Positions 7,180-16,092 of a stretch of 64,000 nt of DNA are shown here, one piece after another. Position numbers and translations under genes: made by a program. The notes beneath the pieces are model-generated. The model had not been told where the DNA came from, searched no databases, and was given only the letters and a program-made list of their open reading frames with translations. Position 1 is the first letter of the stretch. Each line of letters begins with the position of its first letter. The stretch comes from Ruminococcus sp. (GTDB lineage: Bacteria; Bacillota_A; Clostridia; Oscillospirales; Ruminococcaceae): the NCBI RefSeq assembly GCF_016283395.1, contig NZ_JAEEMU010000034.1, positions 62,001 to 126,000 of the forward strand, in the 5' to 3' direction.

Positions 7180-9939
7180 ATGGAGAAGAAAAAGATCTCT
7201 TTCGGTAAGCGTCCGAAAGATCCTCTTCGCAAGCGTGTCTGGAAGGATATGCTCCGCGACTGGAAACGCTATCTGATGATATGTCTTATGCTTATCGTGA
7301 CTATCGGCTTTGTGTCGGGAATGTACGTTGCAAACAACAGTATGCTCAATAAACTCGATAACAGCATTGAGGATATGAAGCGTGAGGACGGTCATTTCAC
7401 TCTTTCAAAAAAAGCAGATGAAGCCACGGTAAAAGCTATCGAAACAGGTGAGCGCGCTGATGTTGCTGCTGTATATCGTGAACGTGCTTACGATGAAGCG
7501 GCTGATGAAGTTGAAAAAGCCGTTAATAAAGCAATGGAAGAAACGGCGGCTGAACAGGTCAGAGAAGCTATAAAAGCACAGGTAACTGCCGCAGTTGATG
7601 AGAAGATAGAAGCTGCAAAAGCTATGGGGGCAGAGGTTCCCGAGGCAAAGCGTGAAAGCATGATAAGCTCTGCTTATGAGACTGCCATAGCCGAGAACTA
7701 TGACAAGGCTTACGATGAGGCAATAAAGACTGCCAAGGACTCCGAGTACTACTCAAAAGCTTTGTCCGATGCAATGGACGAAACCAAAAAGGAGATAGAC
7801 AAGGAAATCGACGAAAAGTACAGTGAGCTTGCCGAACGCTACGGACTTAACGAGGAAACAACTCCCGTACCTGTTACGGTCTATGAGCTTTTCTACAAGG
7901 ACACTGAAGAGACTATCCCTTCAGACAGCGATTATTCAGGAACTATCCGCATTTACGGTGAGCGCGGTGACATTGATCTTTACGATATCCTCAAGGGACG
8001 TGCTCCTAAGAATGAGAATGAGATCCTTATTGACCGTATGCACGCCGACAATGTAAAAATAAAAGTCGGAGATACTCTTTCGGTAGGAGATACAGATTTT
8101 GAAGTAGTCGGACTTGCTGCCTTTGTGGATTACAGCGCGTTATACGAAAACAACACCGATACAATGTTCGATGCACTTACATTCGACATCGGTATGACCA
8201 CGAAGGAAGGCTTTGAGCGTATACACGCAAATACAACTGCAAACTATGGGTTCACCTATAACAAAAAGCCTGCTGACGAGTATGAGGAAAAAGAAATGTC
8301 TGAGAATTTCCTGAAAGCTCTCATTACGCAAACAGCTGTATCCGATACCGAGGATATGGAGATAAAGGACTATGTTCCTGCATACGCAAATCAGGCTATG
8401 AGCTTTGCAAGAAACGATATCGGCAAGGACAAAGCTATGGGAGAGATACTTCTATATATCCTTACAGCAGTTCTGGCGTTTATTTTTGCGGTAAATATCA
8501 GCACTACTCTTGAACAGGAGTCGTCCGTAATAGGTACTCTCAGAGCATCGGGCTATACTCGCGGAGAGCTTCTGCGTTATTATATGAGTGCTCCGCTGAT
8601 AATAGTTATCATAGCCGCCGTTGTAGGAAATGTTCTCGGTTATACCTTGTTCAAGAATATCGTTGCAGATATGTACTACAGCAGCTACAGTCTGCCAAGC
8701 TTTGAAACACTGTGGACTCCCGAAGCGTTTATACGTACAACTATTGTACCTACAGTGCTCATGCTTGTGATAAACGTCATTGTAATAACAAAGATGCTGA
8801 AGCTTTCACCGCTGAGATTTTTACGTCATGATCTGAAGCGCAAAAAGAGAAAAAAGGCGATAAGACTGCCGAAATGGAAGTTCTTCCAGCGTTTCAGGAT
8901 ACGTGTGTTCTTACAGAACATCCCGAACTACATAATGCTTTTTGTAGGTATCACATTTGTTATGCTGCTTATCTCAATGGCAGTGGGAATGCCTGAGACT
9001 CTGTCATATTATCAGGACTCCATGGGTGATATGATGTTTGCCGAGGATCAGCTGATACTCAGCAGTACTGAGGACGAGGACGGAAATATAATAACAACTG
9101 CCAACAGCGGAGCTGAACGTTTTTCGATAGCTTCACTGGAGAGAAAATCTGATGATTATAATGAGGAAGTATCAGTTTTGGGTATCGTAAACGGCAGCAG
9201 ATACGTAAAGCTGAACAAGTGCGATGATAATGAGGTGTATATATCAAAGGCTTATGCCGAGAAATACGGTGTAAGTGCAGGTGATACCATAACACTTTCC
9301 GAGAAATATGAGCATAAAGACTACAGATGGAAGGTCCATGACATATACGACTATTCCGCAGGTGTTGCCGTATTCATGGAGCAAGGACAGTTCAACAGAG
9401 TATTCGATAAGGAAGCAGACGATTTCAGCGGATACATTTCCGACAGCATGATAACCGATATCAGCAAGGAATATATCGCAAAGGAAATAACTTCTCAGGA
9501 TATGATAAAAGTTGCTGACCAGCTGGATCAATCAATGGGCGCATATATGAAGTATTTCCAGTATGTATGCTTTATAGTGGCAGCCATTATACTCTATCTG
9601 CTCACGAAGGTCATAATCGAGAAAAACGAACGCTCTATCTCAATGACTAAGGTACTTGGCTACGAGAACGGTGAGATAGCCTCGCTGTACCTGATCCCCA
9701 CGGCGTTAGTTGTATTCTTCTCGGAATTTCTTGCAATATACATAGGATATAAGCTTATGGATTTCTTCTGGAAGCTTATCATGATGCAGATGAGCGGCTG
9801 GTTTGCATTTATACTTCCTGTTTCGGGATTTGTAAAGGAGTTTCTCCTTGTATTTGCGGCATATCTCATCATTACAGTGCTTGACTTTGTTCGCATACAC
9901 AAGATACCGAAGGTACTTGCACTGAAAAATGCAGAATAA
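7180..9939 (+). CDS. FtsX-like ABC transporter permease with long coiled-coil extracellular insert
   Basis: The protein has 919 residues and follows an aagggggc ribosome site. Helix 1 lies at about residues 30-52. It is followed by a very Ala/Glu/Lys-rich stretch (about 75-220) with coiled-coil character, then a beta-rich periplasmic-type domain (about 225-390). Three helices come next (about 420-535), then a second outside domain and three C-terminal helices (about 785-915). The two FtsX helix bundles mark the type of permease used with MacB-like ATPases. The charged helical insert is longer than in plain MacB and could be a stalk sensing or contacting a partner. The substrate is unknown. 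Confidence 0.88.
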   Translation: MEKKKISFGKRPKDPLRKRVWKDMLRDWKRYLMICLMLIVTIGFVSGMYVANNSMLNKLDNSIEDMKREDGHFTLSKKADEATVKAIETGERADVAAVYRERAYDEAADEVEKAVNKAMEETAAEQVREAIKAQVTAAVDEKIEAAKAMGAEVPEAKRESMISSAYETAIAENYDKAYDEAIKTAKDSEYYSKALSDAMDETKKEIDKEIDEKYSELAERYGLNEETTPVPVTVYELFYKDTEETIPSDSDYSGTIRIYGERGDIDLYDILKGRAPKNENEILIDRMHADNVKIKVGDTLSVGDTDFEVVGLAAFVDYSALYENNTDTMFDALTFDIGMTTKEGFERIHANTTANYGFTYNKKPADEYEEKEMSENFLKALITQTAVSDTEDMEIKDYVPAYANQAMSFARNDIGKDKAMGEILLYILTAVLAFIFAVNISTTLEQESSVIGTLRASGYTRGELLRYYMSAPLIIVIIAAVVGNVLGYTLFKNIVADMYYSSYSLPSFETLWTPEAFIRTTIVPTVLMLVINVIVITKMLKLSPLRFLRHDLKRKKRKKAIRLPKWKFFQRFRIRVFLQNIPNYIMLFVGITFVMLLISMAVGMPETLSYYQDSMGDMMFAEDQLILSSTEDEDGNIITTANSGAERFSIASLERKSDDYNEEVSVLGIVNGSRYVKLNKCDDNEVYISKAYAEKYGVSAGDTITLSEKYEHKDYRWKVHDIYDYSAGVAVFMEQGQFNRVFDKEADDFSGYISDSMITDISKEYIAKEITSQDMIKVADQLDQSMGAYMKYFQYVCFIVAAIILYLLTKVIIEKNERSISMTKVLGYENGEIASLYLIPTALVVFFSEFLAIYIGYKLMDFFWKLIMMQMSGWFAFILPVSGFVKEFLLVFAAYLIITVLDFVRIHKIPKVLALKNAE

Positions 9940-9955
9940 GACAAAAACTATTTAC

Positions 9956-9989
9956 AGGCTCATGTACAATTGTTACATGAGCCTTTTTA
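9956..9989 (+). terminator. Terminator of exporter operon
   Basis: A perfect 11-bp stem (aggctcatgta/tacatgagcct) with a 7-nt loop is followed by ttttta. Confidence 0.95.
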
Positions 9990-10136
9990 TGTGCCTTTAT
10001 ATGCTATGGATAATGTTTGATATGTATAGCTGTATGTTCCAAAAGCAATACAACTTTAGCAAATGCAGAGAAATTGTATTGTTGAAACATGAAATAATAT
10101 TGGCGTGTTGCACAAAGAGCGGAAGCATCTTTTGTG

Positions 10137-10149
10137 TGTGCATACAAAT
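10137..10149. promoter_or_regulatory. AraR-like operator upstream of araR-type gene
   Basis: The site reads TGT-GCAT-ACAAAT and shares the TGTnnnnACAAAT pattern with the site in the transport-operon promoter at 12131. B. subtilis AraR binds a similar TTTGTnnnnACAAA palindrome. Confidence 0.5.
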
Positions 10150-10168
10150 TTTAGGAAGTTGTTACAAG

Positions 10169-10202
10169 TTGTATTTACAAAATATGAATAATGTGTTATT
10201 AT
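10169..10202 (+). promoter_or_regulatory. Promoter and overlapping AraR-like operator of the araR-type gene
   Basis: The perfect palindrome TTGTATTTACAA (10169-10180) covers the -35 box TTACAA (10175-10180). TATTAT follows at 10197-10202 after 16 bp. A second palindrome, tacaagttgta, overlaps just upstream at 10163-10173. The layout suggests autorepression. Confidence 0.55.
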
Positions 10203-10241
10203 GAAGAAAAATCCGGTGTGATGTGGGTTTGGGAGGTAACT

Positions 10242-11327
10242 ATGGAAGATTATAAATATTTGGCGATAGTCGAATGGACTAAAAAATATATAAGTACAAG
10301 AGAACTAAAGCCGAAAGACCGATTTCTGACAGAAAAGGAACTGTGTGAGATACACGGTGTCAGCCGTCAGACAGTAAGACAGGCACTGAGCTGCCTTGAA
10401 AAAGAAAACATTATCTGCCGCGTAAGAGGCAGCGGAGCTTTTGTTTCATCAGGCTATACAAAGAGTGAGCCGGCTGCGGGACAGATAAGAAATATCGGTG
10501 TTATATCCACGTATTTCAATGATTATATTTTCCCGAATATCGTTACGGGCATCGAAAGTGTACTCAACGATTCCGGCTATTCTATGCAGCTTGCCATAAC
10601 ACATAACAGGGGAGCTGAGGAACGACAGGCTTTGCAGAGCATGATATCGGGCGGAGTTCAGGGACTTATTGTAGAGCCGTCAAAGAGTGCTCTTCCAAAT
10701 CCTAATATGGATCTTTACGAAGAGCTGAAAATAAAGAATATCCCCGTTGTGTTCTTCAATGCAAAATATCCGTGGTCTGATTGTCCGTGCGTATCCCTTG
10801 ATGATGAAGCGGCAGGCAGGATAGCTACAGACAGGGTGTTCGACTGCGGACACAAAAAGATCGCAGGAATATTCGCACTTGACGATATACAGGGACACAA
10901 ACGATACAGCGGCTTTACAAAAAGTTGTATTGCCCACGGTATAAGAAACGCTGAGGACAACGTAATGTGGTTCGCAACATCGGATAAGAATTCGGTATTT
11001 ACTTCGGGCTGCACCAGACTTCTTGAGCTTATCAGCGAATCTACGGCTTTTGTCTGCTACAATGACAACATAGCCATAAAGCTTTTGAAATTCTGCAAGG
11101 AGCATAACATAAGTGTTCCTGACGATTTGTCTGTAATAGGTATAGACGACTCGAAGTTCGCTTCTATATGCGATGTTCCGCTTACAACTGTTGTTCATCC
11201 GCAGCGCAAGCTTGGAGAGGCAGCAGCCGAGAAGCTCATAGACCTGATAAATACCTATCCTTCGGATAGCGGAGACATTATTTTTCCCCCTGAGTTAAGG
11301 GTGCGTGAATCGGTAAAGAGTATCTGA
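10242..11327 (+). CDS. araR: AraR-like repressor: GntR winged helix plus LacI-type sugar-binding domain
   Basis: The start is at ATG 10242 behind gggaggt; the longer frame from 10191 lacks a ribosome site. The protein has 361 residues. Residues 1-70 form a GntR winged helix (LTEKELCEIHGVSRQTVRQAL, here split as LTEKELCEIHG and VSRQTVRQAL). The rest is a periplasmic-binding-protein-like effector domain (from about residue 85, IGVIS, to VIGIDDSKFA and the HP motif near the end). This GntR-LacI chimera is the hallmark of AraR, which releases DNA when it binds L-arabinose. It sits directly before the arabinose uptake and catabolism genes, and matching operators lie in its own and the downstream promoter. 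Confidence 0.88.
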   Translation: MEDYKYLAIVEWTKKYISTRELKPKDRFLTEKELCEIHGVSRQTVRQALSCLEKENIICRVRGSGAFVSSGYTKSEPAAGQIRNIGVISTYFNDYIFPNIVTGIESVLNDSGYSMQLAITHNRGAEERQALQSMISGGVQGLIVEPSKSALPNPNMDLYEELKIKNIPVVFFNAKYPWSDCPCVSLDDEAAGRIATDRVFDCGHKKIAGIFALDDIQGHKRYSGFTKSCIAHGIRNAEDNVMWFATSDKNSVFTSGCTRLLELISESTAFVCYNDNIAIKLLKFCKEHNISVPDDLSVIGIDDSKFASICDVPLTTVVHPQRKLGEAAAEKLIDLINTYPSDSGDIIFPPELRVRESVKSI

Positions 11328-11377
11328 GTGTAAAGTGTTTGAGTTTGGAAGTATAAAAGAATTTGTGGGGTATTATT

Positions 11378-12070
11378 ATGAAAAAAAATATGGAGAAGGT
11401 CAATGATGTCAAACGTATAGACATCAAAAAGGCAGAGGAACTGCTGCAAAGCGGAAGTCTCGAAAACTGCGATGATATGCTGGATACGCTGCTTGAAGAT
11501 GTGGGATTTGCATATATAGAGTCGCTTATGCTCAGATTGTACGTATGTATGGAGATATACGTTACAGCTTATTCGTTTTCTCAGAAAATAGGCGTGAGCA
11601 GTGAAAAATTCTACAATACCTTCGGTACTGCCGATGAGATAGGCAATGAGCTTATGACGGTTGAGGATACTGTGAAATTCCTGCATACACTTATACGTGA
11701 GTGTATAAAATGGCGCATAGAATCGGCAAAAGGAAGCAGCAGCAGTATCGTTGCGAAGGCTAAGGATTACATCGACAAAAACTACATGAACGATGAGCTT
11801 TCGCTTATAGTTGTTGCAGACGCTGTGGGGCTCAGTCCGTCCTATCTCAGTACACAGTTCAAAAAGGTGTACGGTCAGAATTTGTTTGAATATCTTGCAC
11901 TGTCAAGAATAGCTCATGCACGGGAGTTGTTATGCTGTACTTCCAAGATGGTGTATGAGGTAGCCTATGACGTCGGATTCAAGGATTATCGGTATTTCAG
12001 CCAGATTTTCAAGAAATACACGGGACAGACTCCAAGACAATTTCAGAACAGTGCCAATATTTGTCCGTAA
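11378..12070 (+). CDS. AraC-family transcriptional regulator
   Basis: The start is at ATG 11378 with gtgggg 8 bp before it. The protein has 230 residues. Residues 1-115 are a helical region with no recognised domain. Residues 125-225 hold the two helix-turn-helix motifs of the AraC/XylS type (VADAVGLSPSYLSTQFKK and VAYDVGFKDYRYFSQIFKK). It lies between the AraR-type repressor and the sugar-binding protein gene, so it probably activates the transport and catabolic operon in response to a sugar or a partner protein. No sensor kinase is nearby, so it is not obviously a response regulator. Confidence 0.85.
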   Translation: MKKNMEKVNDVKRIDIKKAEELLQSGSLENCDDMLDTLLEDVGFAYIESLMLRLYVCMEIYVTAYSFSQKIGVSSEKFYNTFGTADEIGNELMTVEDTVKFLHTLIRECIKWRIESAKGSSSSIVAKAKDYIDKNYMNDELSLIVVADAVGLSPSYLSTQFKKVYGQNLFEYLALSRIAHARELLCCTSKMVYEVAYDVGFKDYRYFSQIFKKYTGQTPRQFQNSANICP

Positions 12071-12124
12071 ATATACTGGTAATGATATTCCAAAAATAAT
12101 AAACATTTTGTGTAACATTTTCGG

Positions 12125-12153
12125 TTGCGATGTATGTACAAATTGGCTATAAT
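12125..12153 (+). promoter_or_regulatory. Promoter of the arabinose transport/catabolism operon with internal operator
   Basis: TTGCGA (12125-12130) is followed by a 17-bp spacer and TATAAT (12148-12153). The AraR-like site TGT-ATGT-ACAAAT occupies 12131-12143, wholly inside the spacer, so bound repressor would block RNA polymerase. Confidence 0.7.
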
Positions 12154-12217
12154 GTAAATACAAGTTAACGGCGAGGACGTTAATGACATAATAAATTCGG
12201 ATGGAGGAATTTTAATT

Positions 12218-13315
12218 ATGAAAATGAAAAAAGTCTTGGCAATGGCAGTAAGCACGCTCCTCTGCGGTACAATGCTGGCAGGCTGCGGAAGCACAAACGA
12301 ATCATCAAACTCAGGCAGTTCATCTAATTCTGACAGTACAACAGAGGCTGAAAAGAAAACAGATGCAGCAACAGATGCGGAAACAACTATTGCTGATAAA
12401 GAGTCTGACGACAACGGCGGCGGAAGTTCATCGGGTGATCTTATCAAGATAGGCATTATCAATAACGATCCTAATGAGTCGGGCTACCGTACAGCTAACG
12501 TTAATGATCTGAAAGCAACTTTCACAAAGGAAAACGGCTTTGACGCATCATTTGCTTACAGTCTGAAAAACGAAGAGCAGATCAACTATGCACAGAAGTT
12601 CATACAGGACGAAGTTGATTACCTGCTTCTCTCGGCTGCTGATACCGCAGGTTGGGATTCAGTCCTCAAGGACGCAAAAGATGCAGGCACAAGAGTTATC
12701 CTGTTTGACCGTACAATTGACGCAGATGAAAGCCTTTACGAAGCTTCTATCGTTTCCGATATGGCAAAGGAAGGTCAGCAGGCAGTTGAATGGCTTGAAT
12801 CACAGGATCTGGCATCATATGACATCATTCACCTCCAGGGTGTGATCGGTTCGGCAGCTCAGAAGGGACGTTCGGGAGCTCTCACTGAAACTGCTGAAGC
12901 AAAGGGCTGGAACATACTTACACAGCAGACAGCTGAATGGAATGCTGAAAAGGCGCAGCAGATAGTTCAGTCTGTTATCGACTCAGGCAAGAAGTTCAAC
13001 GTTATTTACGCTGAGAATGATGATATGGCTAAGGGCGCAGTTGCAGCTCTTGACAGAGCAAATATCTCACACGGTGTTGACAAGGACGTAGTCATTATAG
13101 GCTTTGACTGCAACAAGTGGGCACTTGAAGAGCTCCAGAAAGGCAACTGGAACTATGACGGACAGTGCAATCCTTTCCAGTCAACATATATCAAGGAAGT
13201 TATCGACAAGCTTGAAAACGGTGAGACCCTCTCTCAGAAGACCATTATCATGGACGAAAAGGGCTTTGATGCAAAGACTATCACAGCCGAAGATGTAGAT
13301 AACTACGGTATCTGA
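12218..13315 (+). CDS. Sugar ABC transporter substrate-binding lipoprotein
   Basis: The protein has 365 residues and a ggagga ribosome site. It has a lipoprotein signal with lipobox LAGC (Cys about 23), a Ser/Asn/Thr-rich tether (to about 70), then a type-1 periplasmic sugar-binding fold (IGIINNDPNESGY through VIIGFDCNKWALEEL). The closest familiar group is the YtfQ/galactofuranose-type binding proteins of the CUT2 class. With the ATPase and two permeases that follow, it should capture an arabinose-like pentose, possibly as furanose or an arabinoside, released from plant arabinoxylan. It is followed by a hairpin that would leave this gene expressed above the rest. Confidence 0.88.
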   Translation: MKMKKVLAMAVSTLLCGTMLAGCGSTNESSNSGSSSNSDSTTEAEKKTDAATDAETTIADKESDDNGGGSSSGDLIKIGIINNDPNESGYRTANVNDLKATFTKENGFDASFAYSLKNEEQINYAQKFIQDEVDYLLLSAADTAGWDSVLKDAKDAGTRVILFDRTIDADESLYEASIVSDMAKEGQQAVEWLESQDLASYDIIHLQGVIGSAAQKGRSGALTETAEAKGWNILTQQTAEWNAEKAQQIVQSVIDSGKKFNVIYAENDDMAKGAVAALDRANISHGVDKDVVIIGFDCNKWALEELQKGNWNYDGQCNPFQSTYIKEVIDKLENGETLSQKTIIMDEKGFDAKTITAEDVDNYGI

Positions 13316-13350
13316 TAATATTTTTACAGGACATTAATAATAATAAAATA

Positions 13351-13387
13351 AGTGCGGTGGCGCGTTCGGGTATTTAGTCACCGCACT
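13351..13387 (+). terminator. Hairpin between binding-protein and ATPase genes (partial terminator)
   Basis: Perfect 9-bp arms (agtgcggtg/caccgcact) are followed by aattttacagatttttt. Such leaky terminators after binding-protein genes commonly raise the binding protein above the rest of the transporter. Confidence 0.6.
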
Positions 13388-13453
13388 AATTTTACAGATT
13401 TTTTCCGTATAATAGGTGCGGAAAAGGCTGAAACTCACTTAGGAGGAAAAGCA

Positions 13454-14968
13454 ATGCAGGAAAGATCATTGCTGGAAATGCGCGGTATATATAAATCCTT
13501 TCCGGGAGTCAAGGCACTCAGAAACGTAGATTTTACGCTTCGTGAGGGCGAGATCCATGCACTTATGGGCGAGAACGGCGCAGGCAAATCAACTCTTATA
13601 AAGGTGCTCACAGGTGTACATATAAAGGACAGCGGAGATATTTATATAAAAGGACAGAACGGAGCTGTCCAGATACATTCTCCGCAGGATGCTCAGAATA
13701 TGGGCATAAGTACGGTATATCAGGAGATATCTCTTTGCCCCAACCTCTCAGTGGCAGAGAATATCTTTCTTGGCAGAGGAAAGCGCGGACTTGTTAACTG
13801 GAGAAATATGAACCGTCATGCAGGAAAGCTTCTTGACTCGCTTGGTATAGCAGTCAAGCCCACACAGCAGCTGGCAAGCTGTTCCATAGCTGTACAGCAG
13901 ATGGTCGCAATAGCAAGAGCAGTTGATATGGAATGCAGTGTGCTTATCCTCGACGAACCAACTTCATCTCTTGATGAATCGGAAGTTGCAAAGCTGTTTG
14001 TGCTTATGAGACAGCTTAAAGAGCGCGGAGTAGGTATAATATTCGTAACACACTTCCTCGATCAGGTATACGAAGTGTGCGACAGGATAACTGTTCTTCG
14101 TGACGGACAGCTTGTAGGTGAATATGAGATAGAAAATCTTCCCCGTGTACAGCTCGTATCAAAGATGCTCGGCAAAGAGCTCGATGATATGGCAGACATC
14201 AAAAACGATATACCTGTTTTTGAAGAGAAGGGCAAAGGTTACGTTTATGAAGCTGAGGGCTTATGCAGTTCGGAAGGCATAAAACCATTCAATTTCAATA
14301 TCCGCAAGGGCGAAGTCAACGGCTTTACGGGACTTCTCGGCTCGGGACGAAGCGAGTGTGTAAGAGCTATCTTCGGAGCGGATAAGGTAACAGGGGGAAA
14401 AGTAAAGGTAAACGGCAAGGAAGTAAAGATAAACAAGCCTATTGACGCTATGAAGAACGGCATTGCTTATCTTCCCGAGGACCGTAAGCGTGACGGAATA
14501 GTAGGCGACCTTTCCGTCCGTGACAATATCATACTTGCATTGCAGGTGAAGAAAGGCTTCTTCAAGCCATTTACAAAAGCTGAGGCAACTAAATTTGCCG
14601 ATGAGTATATCAAGCTCCTCGATATAAAAACAGCATCGGTGAATACTCCTATAAAGTCGCTTTCAGGCGGAAATCAGCAGAAGGTAATACTTGGACGCTG
14701 GCTGCTGACACACCCCGAATATCTTATCCTTGATGAACCGACCCGCGGCATCGATGTCGGCACAAAGATAGATATACAGAAGCTTGTACTTAAACTTGCT
14801 TCTGAAGGTATGAGCATAACCTTCATCTCATCTGAGACTGATGAAATGCTCCGTACCTGTTCAAGACTGCTTGTAATGCGCGACCGTAAGCTTGTAGGCG
14901 AGCTTACAGGCGATGAGCTTACACAGACAACAATAATGAATACTATCGCAGGAGGTGAGCAGGAATGA
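13454..14968 (+). CDS. Sugar ABC transporter ATP-binding protein (two ABC domains, AraG/MglA/YtfR type)
   Basis: The start is at ATG 13454 behind taggaggaaa; the frame opens earlier at 13352 without a ribosome site. The protein has 504 residues with two nucleotide-binding domains. The first has GENGAGKST and LDEPTSSLDE. The second (from about 255) has a degenerate Walker A (GLLGSGRSE) but an intact signature (LSGGNQQKV) and Walker B (LILDEPTRGID). This asymmetry is normal for CUT2 sugar importers. It energises uptake with the two permeases downstream; the stop overlaps the first permease start by 4 bp. Confidence 0.94.
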   Translation: MQERSLLEMRGIYKSFPGVKALRNVDFTLREGEIHALMGENGAGKSTLIKVLTGVHIKDSGDIYIKGQNGAVQIHSPQDAQNMGISTVYQEISLCPNLSVAENIFLGRGKRGLVNWRNMNRHAGKLLDSLGIAVKPTQQLASCSIAVQQMVAIARAVDMECSVLILDEPTSSLDESEVAKLFVLMRQLKERGVGIIFVTHFLDQVYEVCDRITVLRDGQLVGEYEIENLPRVQLVSKMLGKELDDMADIKNDIPVFEEKGKGYVYEAEGLCSSEGIKPFNFNIRKGEVNGFTGLLGSGRSECVRAIFGADKVTGGKVKVNGKEVKINKPIDAMKNGIAYLPEDRKRDGIVGDLSVRDNIILALQVKKGFFKPFTKAEATKFADEYIKLLDIKTASVNTPIKSLSGGNQQKVILGRWLLTHPEYLILDEPTRGIDVGTKIDIQKLVLKLASEGMSITFISSETDEMLRTCSRLLVMRDRKLVGELTGDELTQTTIMNTIAGGEQE

Positions 14969-16062
14969 CAGCAAGACCGAAAAGTGCTGAAAAAAGCTCT
15001 TTCTTGGCAAGTATCGTAAAAAAGCAGATATTTATACCTATAGCTGCCCTGCTCTTACTTGCAATATTCAATCTTATAATGGATCCTTCATTCTTCAAGA
15101 TAACTCTTGGACATAACAGTGCAGGAGATCCTGTACTTTCAGGAAATATCATTTCCATAATCGACTACGGCTCGGAGCTTGCCATACTTGCAATAGGTAT
15201 GACACTTGTAACAGCTGCCTCACGCGGACAGGATATCAGTGTGGGAGCTGCTATGGCAATAAGCGGAAGCGTTGTGCTCAGAATTCTCTGCGGACCAGAT
15301 GCACAGGCTGCTACGCTTCAAGCTCCTATAATAGTTGCATTTCTTATAAGCTGCCTTGTTGCAATGGCTTTTGGTGCATTCAACGGAGCACTTGTATCCA
15401 TATTCAAGATACAGCCAATGGTCGCAACACTTATTCTCTTCACAGCAGGACGTTCCATAGCAGCATGGATAAACCATAACAAGCTTCCGGTAGTTAATGA
15501 TAAGACATTTGCCTATTTCGGGGGATATATTCCAGGAATACCGATACCCACACCGGTATTTATTGCAATAGCCTGCTTTATTGTTATATGGCTTGTCCTG
15601 AAATTCACTACTCTGGGACTGTACGCACAGGCTGTAGGTATCAATGAAAAGACATCTCGTCTGAACGGTCTCAATCCTGCATTCATCAAGTTCATAACCT
15701 ACGTTATACTTGGATTATGCGTGGCAGTTGCAGCATTTATCAAGGTAAGCCGTGTTTCGACTATCAACTATTCAGTAGTTGCAAAAGATATTGAAATGGA
15801 CGCTATTTTGGCAGTCGCACTGGGCGGCAACTCGCTCAGCGGCGGAAAATTCAGCATATCATCTTCAATACTCGGAGCATATGTTATACAGTTCCTCACA
15901 ACAACGCTTTATAAGTTCAATGTACAGTCAGACGCTCTTCCTGCATACAAGGCAGTAGTAGTAATACTTCTTGTTATACTGAGCGCACCGATAGTACGTG
16001 AAAAGATAGCAGCTTTCTGCAAGAGCCTGCGTTCACCTGTGAATGCAGAGAGCAAGAGCTGA
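14965..16062 (+). CDS. Sugar ABC transporter permease 1 (YtfT/AraH-like)
   Basis: The protein has 365 residues and about ten membrane helices. The family segment GMTLVTAASRGQDISVGA marks a branched-chain/ribose-type (CUT2) permease. It is translationally coupled to the ATPase gene (ATGA overlap). The ACATGL-like cytoplasmic loop region (LGGNSLSGGKFSI) would contact the ATPase. It forms a heteromeric channel with the next permease. Confidence 0.92.
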   Translation: MTARPKSAEKSSFLASIVKKQIFIPIAALLLLAIFNLIMDPSFFKITLGHNSAGDPVLSGNIISIIDYGSELAILAIGMTLVTAASRGQDISVGAAMAISGSVVLRILCGPDAQAATLQAPIIVAFLISCLVAMAFGAFNGALVSIFKIQPMVATLILFTAGRSIAAWINHNKLPVVNDKTFAYFGGYIPGIPIPTPVFIAIACFIVIWLVLKFTTLGLYAQAVGINEKTSRLNGLNPAFIKFITYVILGLCVAVAAFIKVSRVSTINYSVVAKDIEMDAILAVALGGNSLSGGKFSISSSILGAYVIQFLTTTLYKFNVQSDALPAYKAVVVILLVILSAPIVREKIAAFCKSLRSPVNAESKS

Positions 16063-16092
16063 AAAACACAGGGCAGAACGGAGGAATAATAT

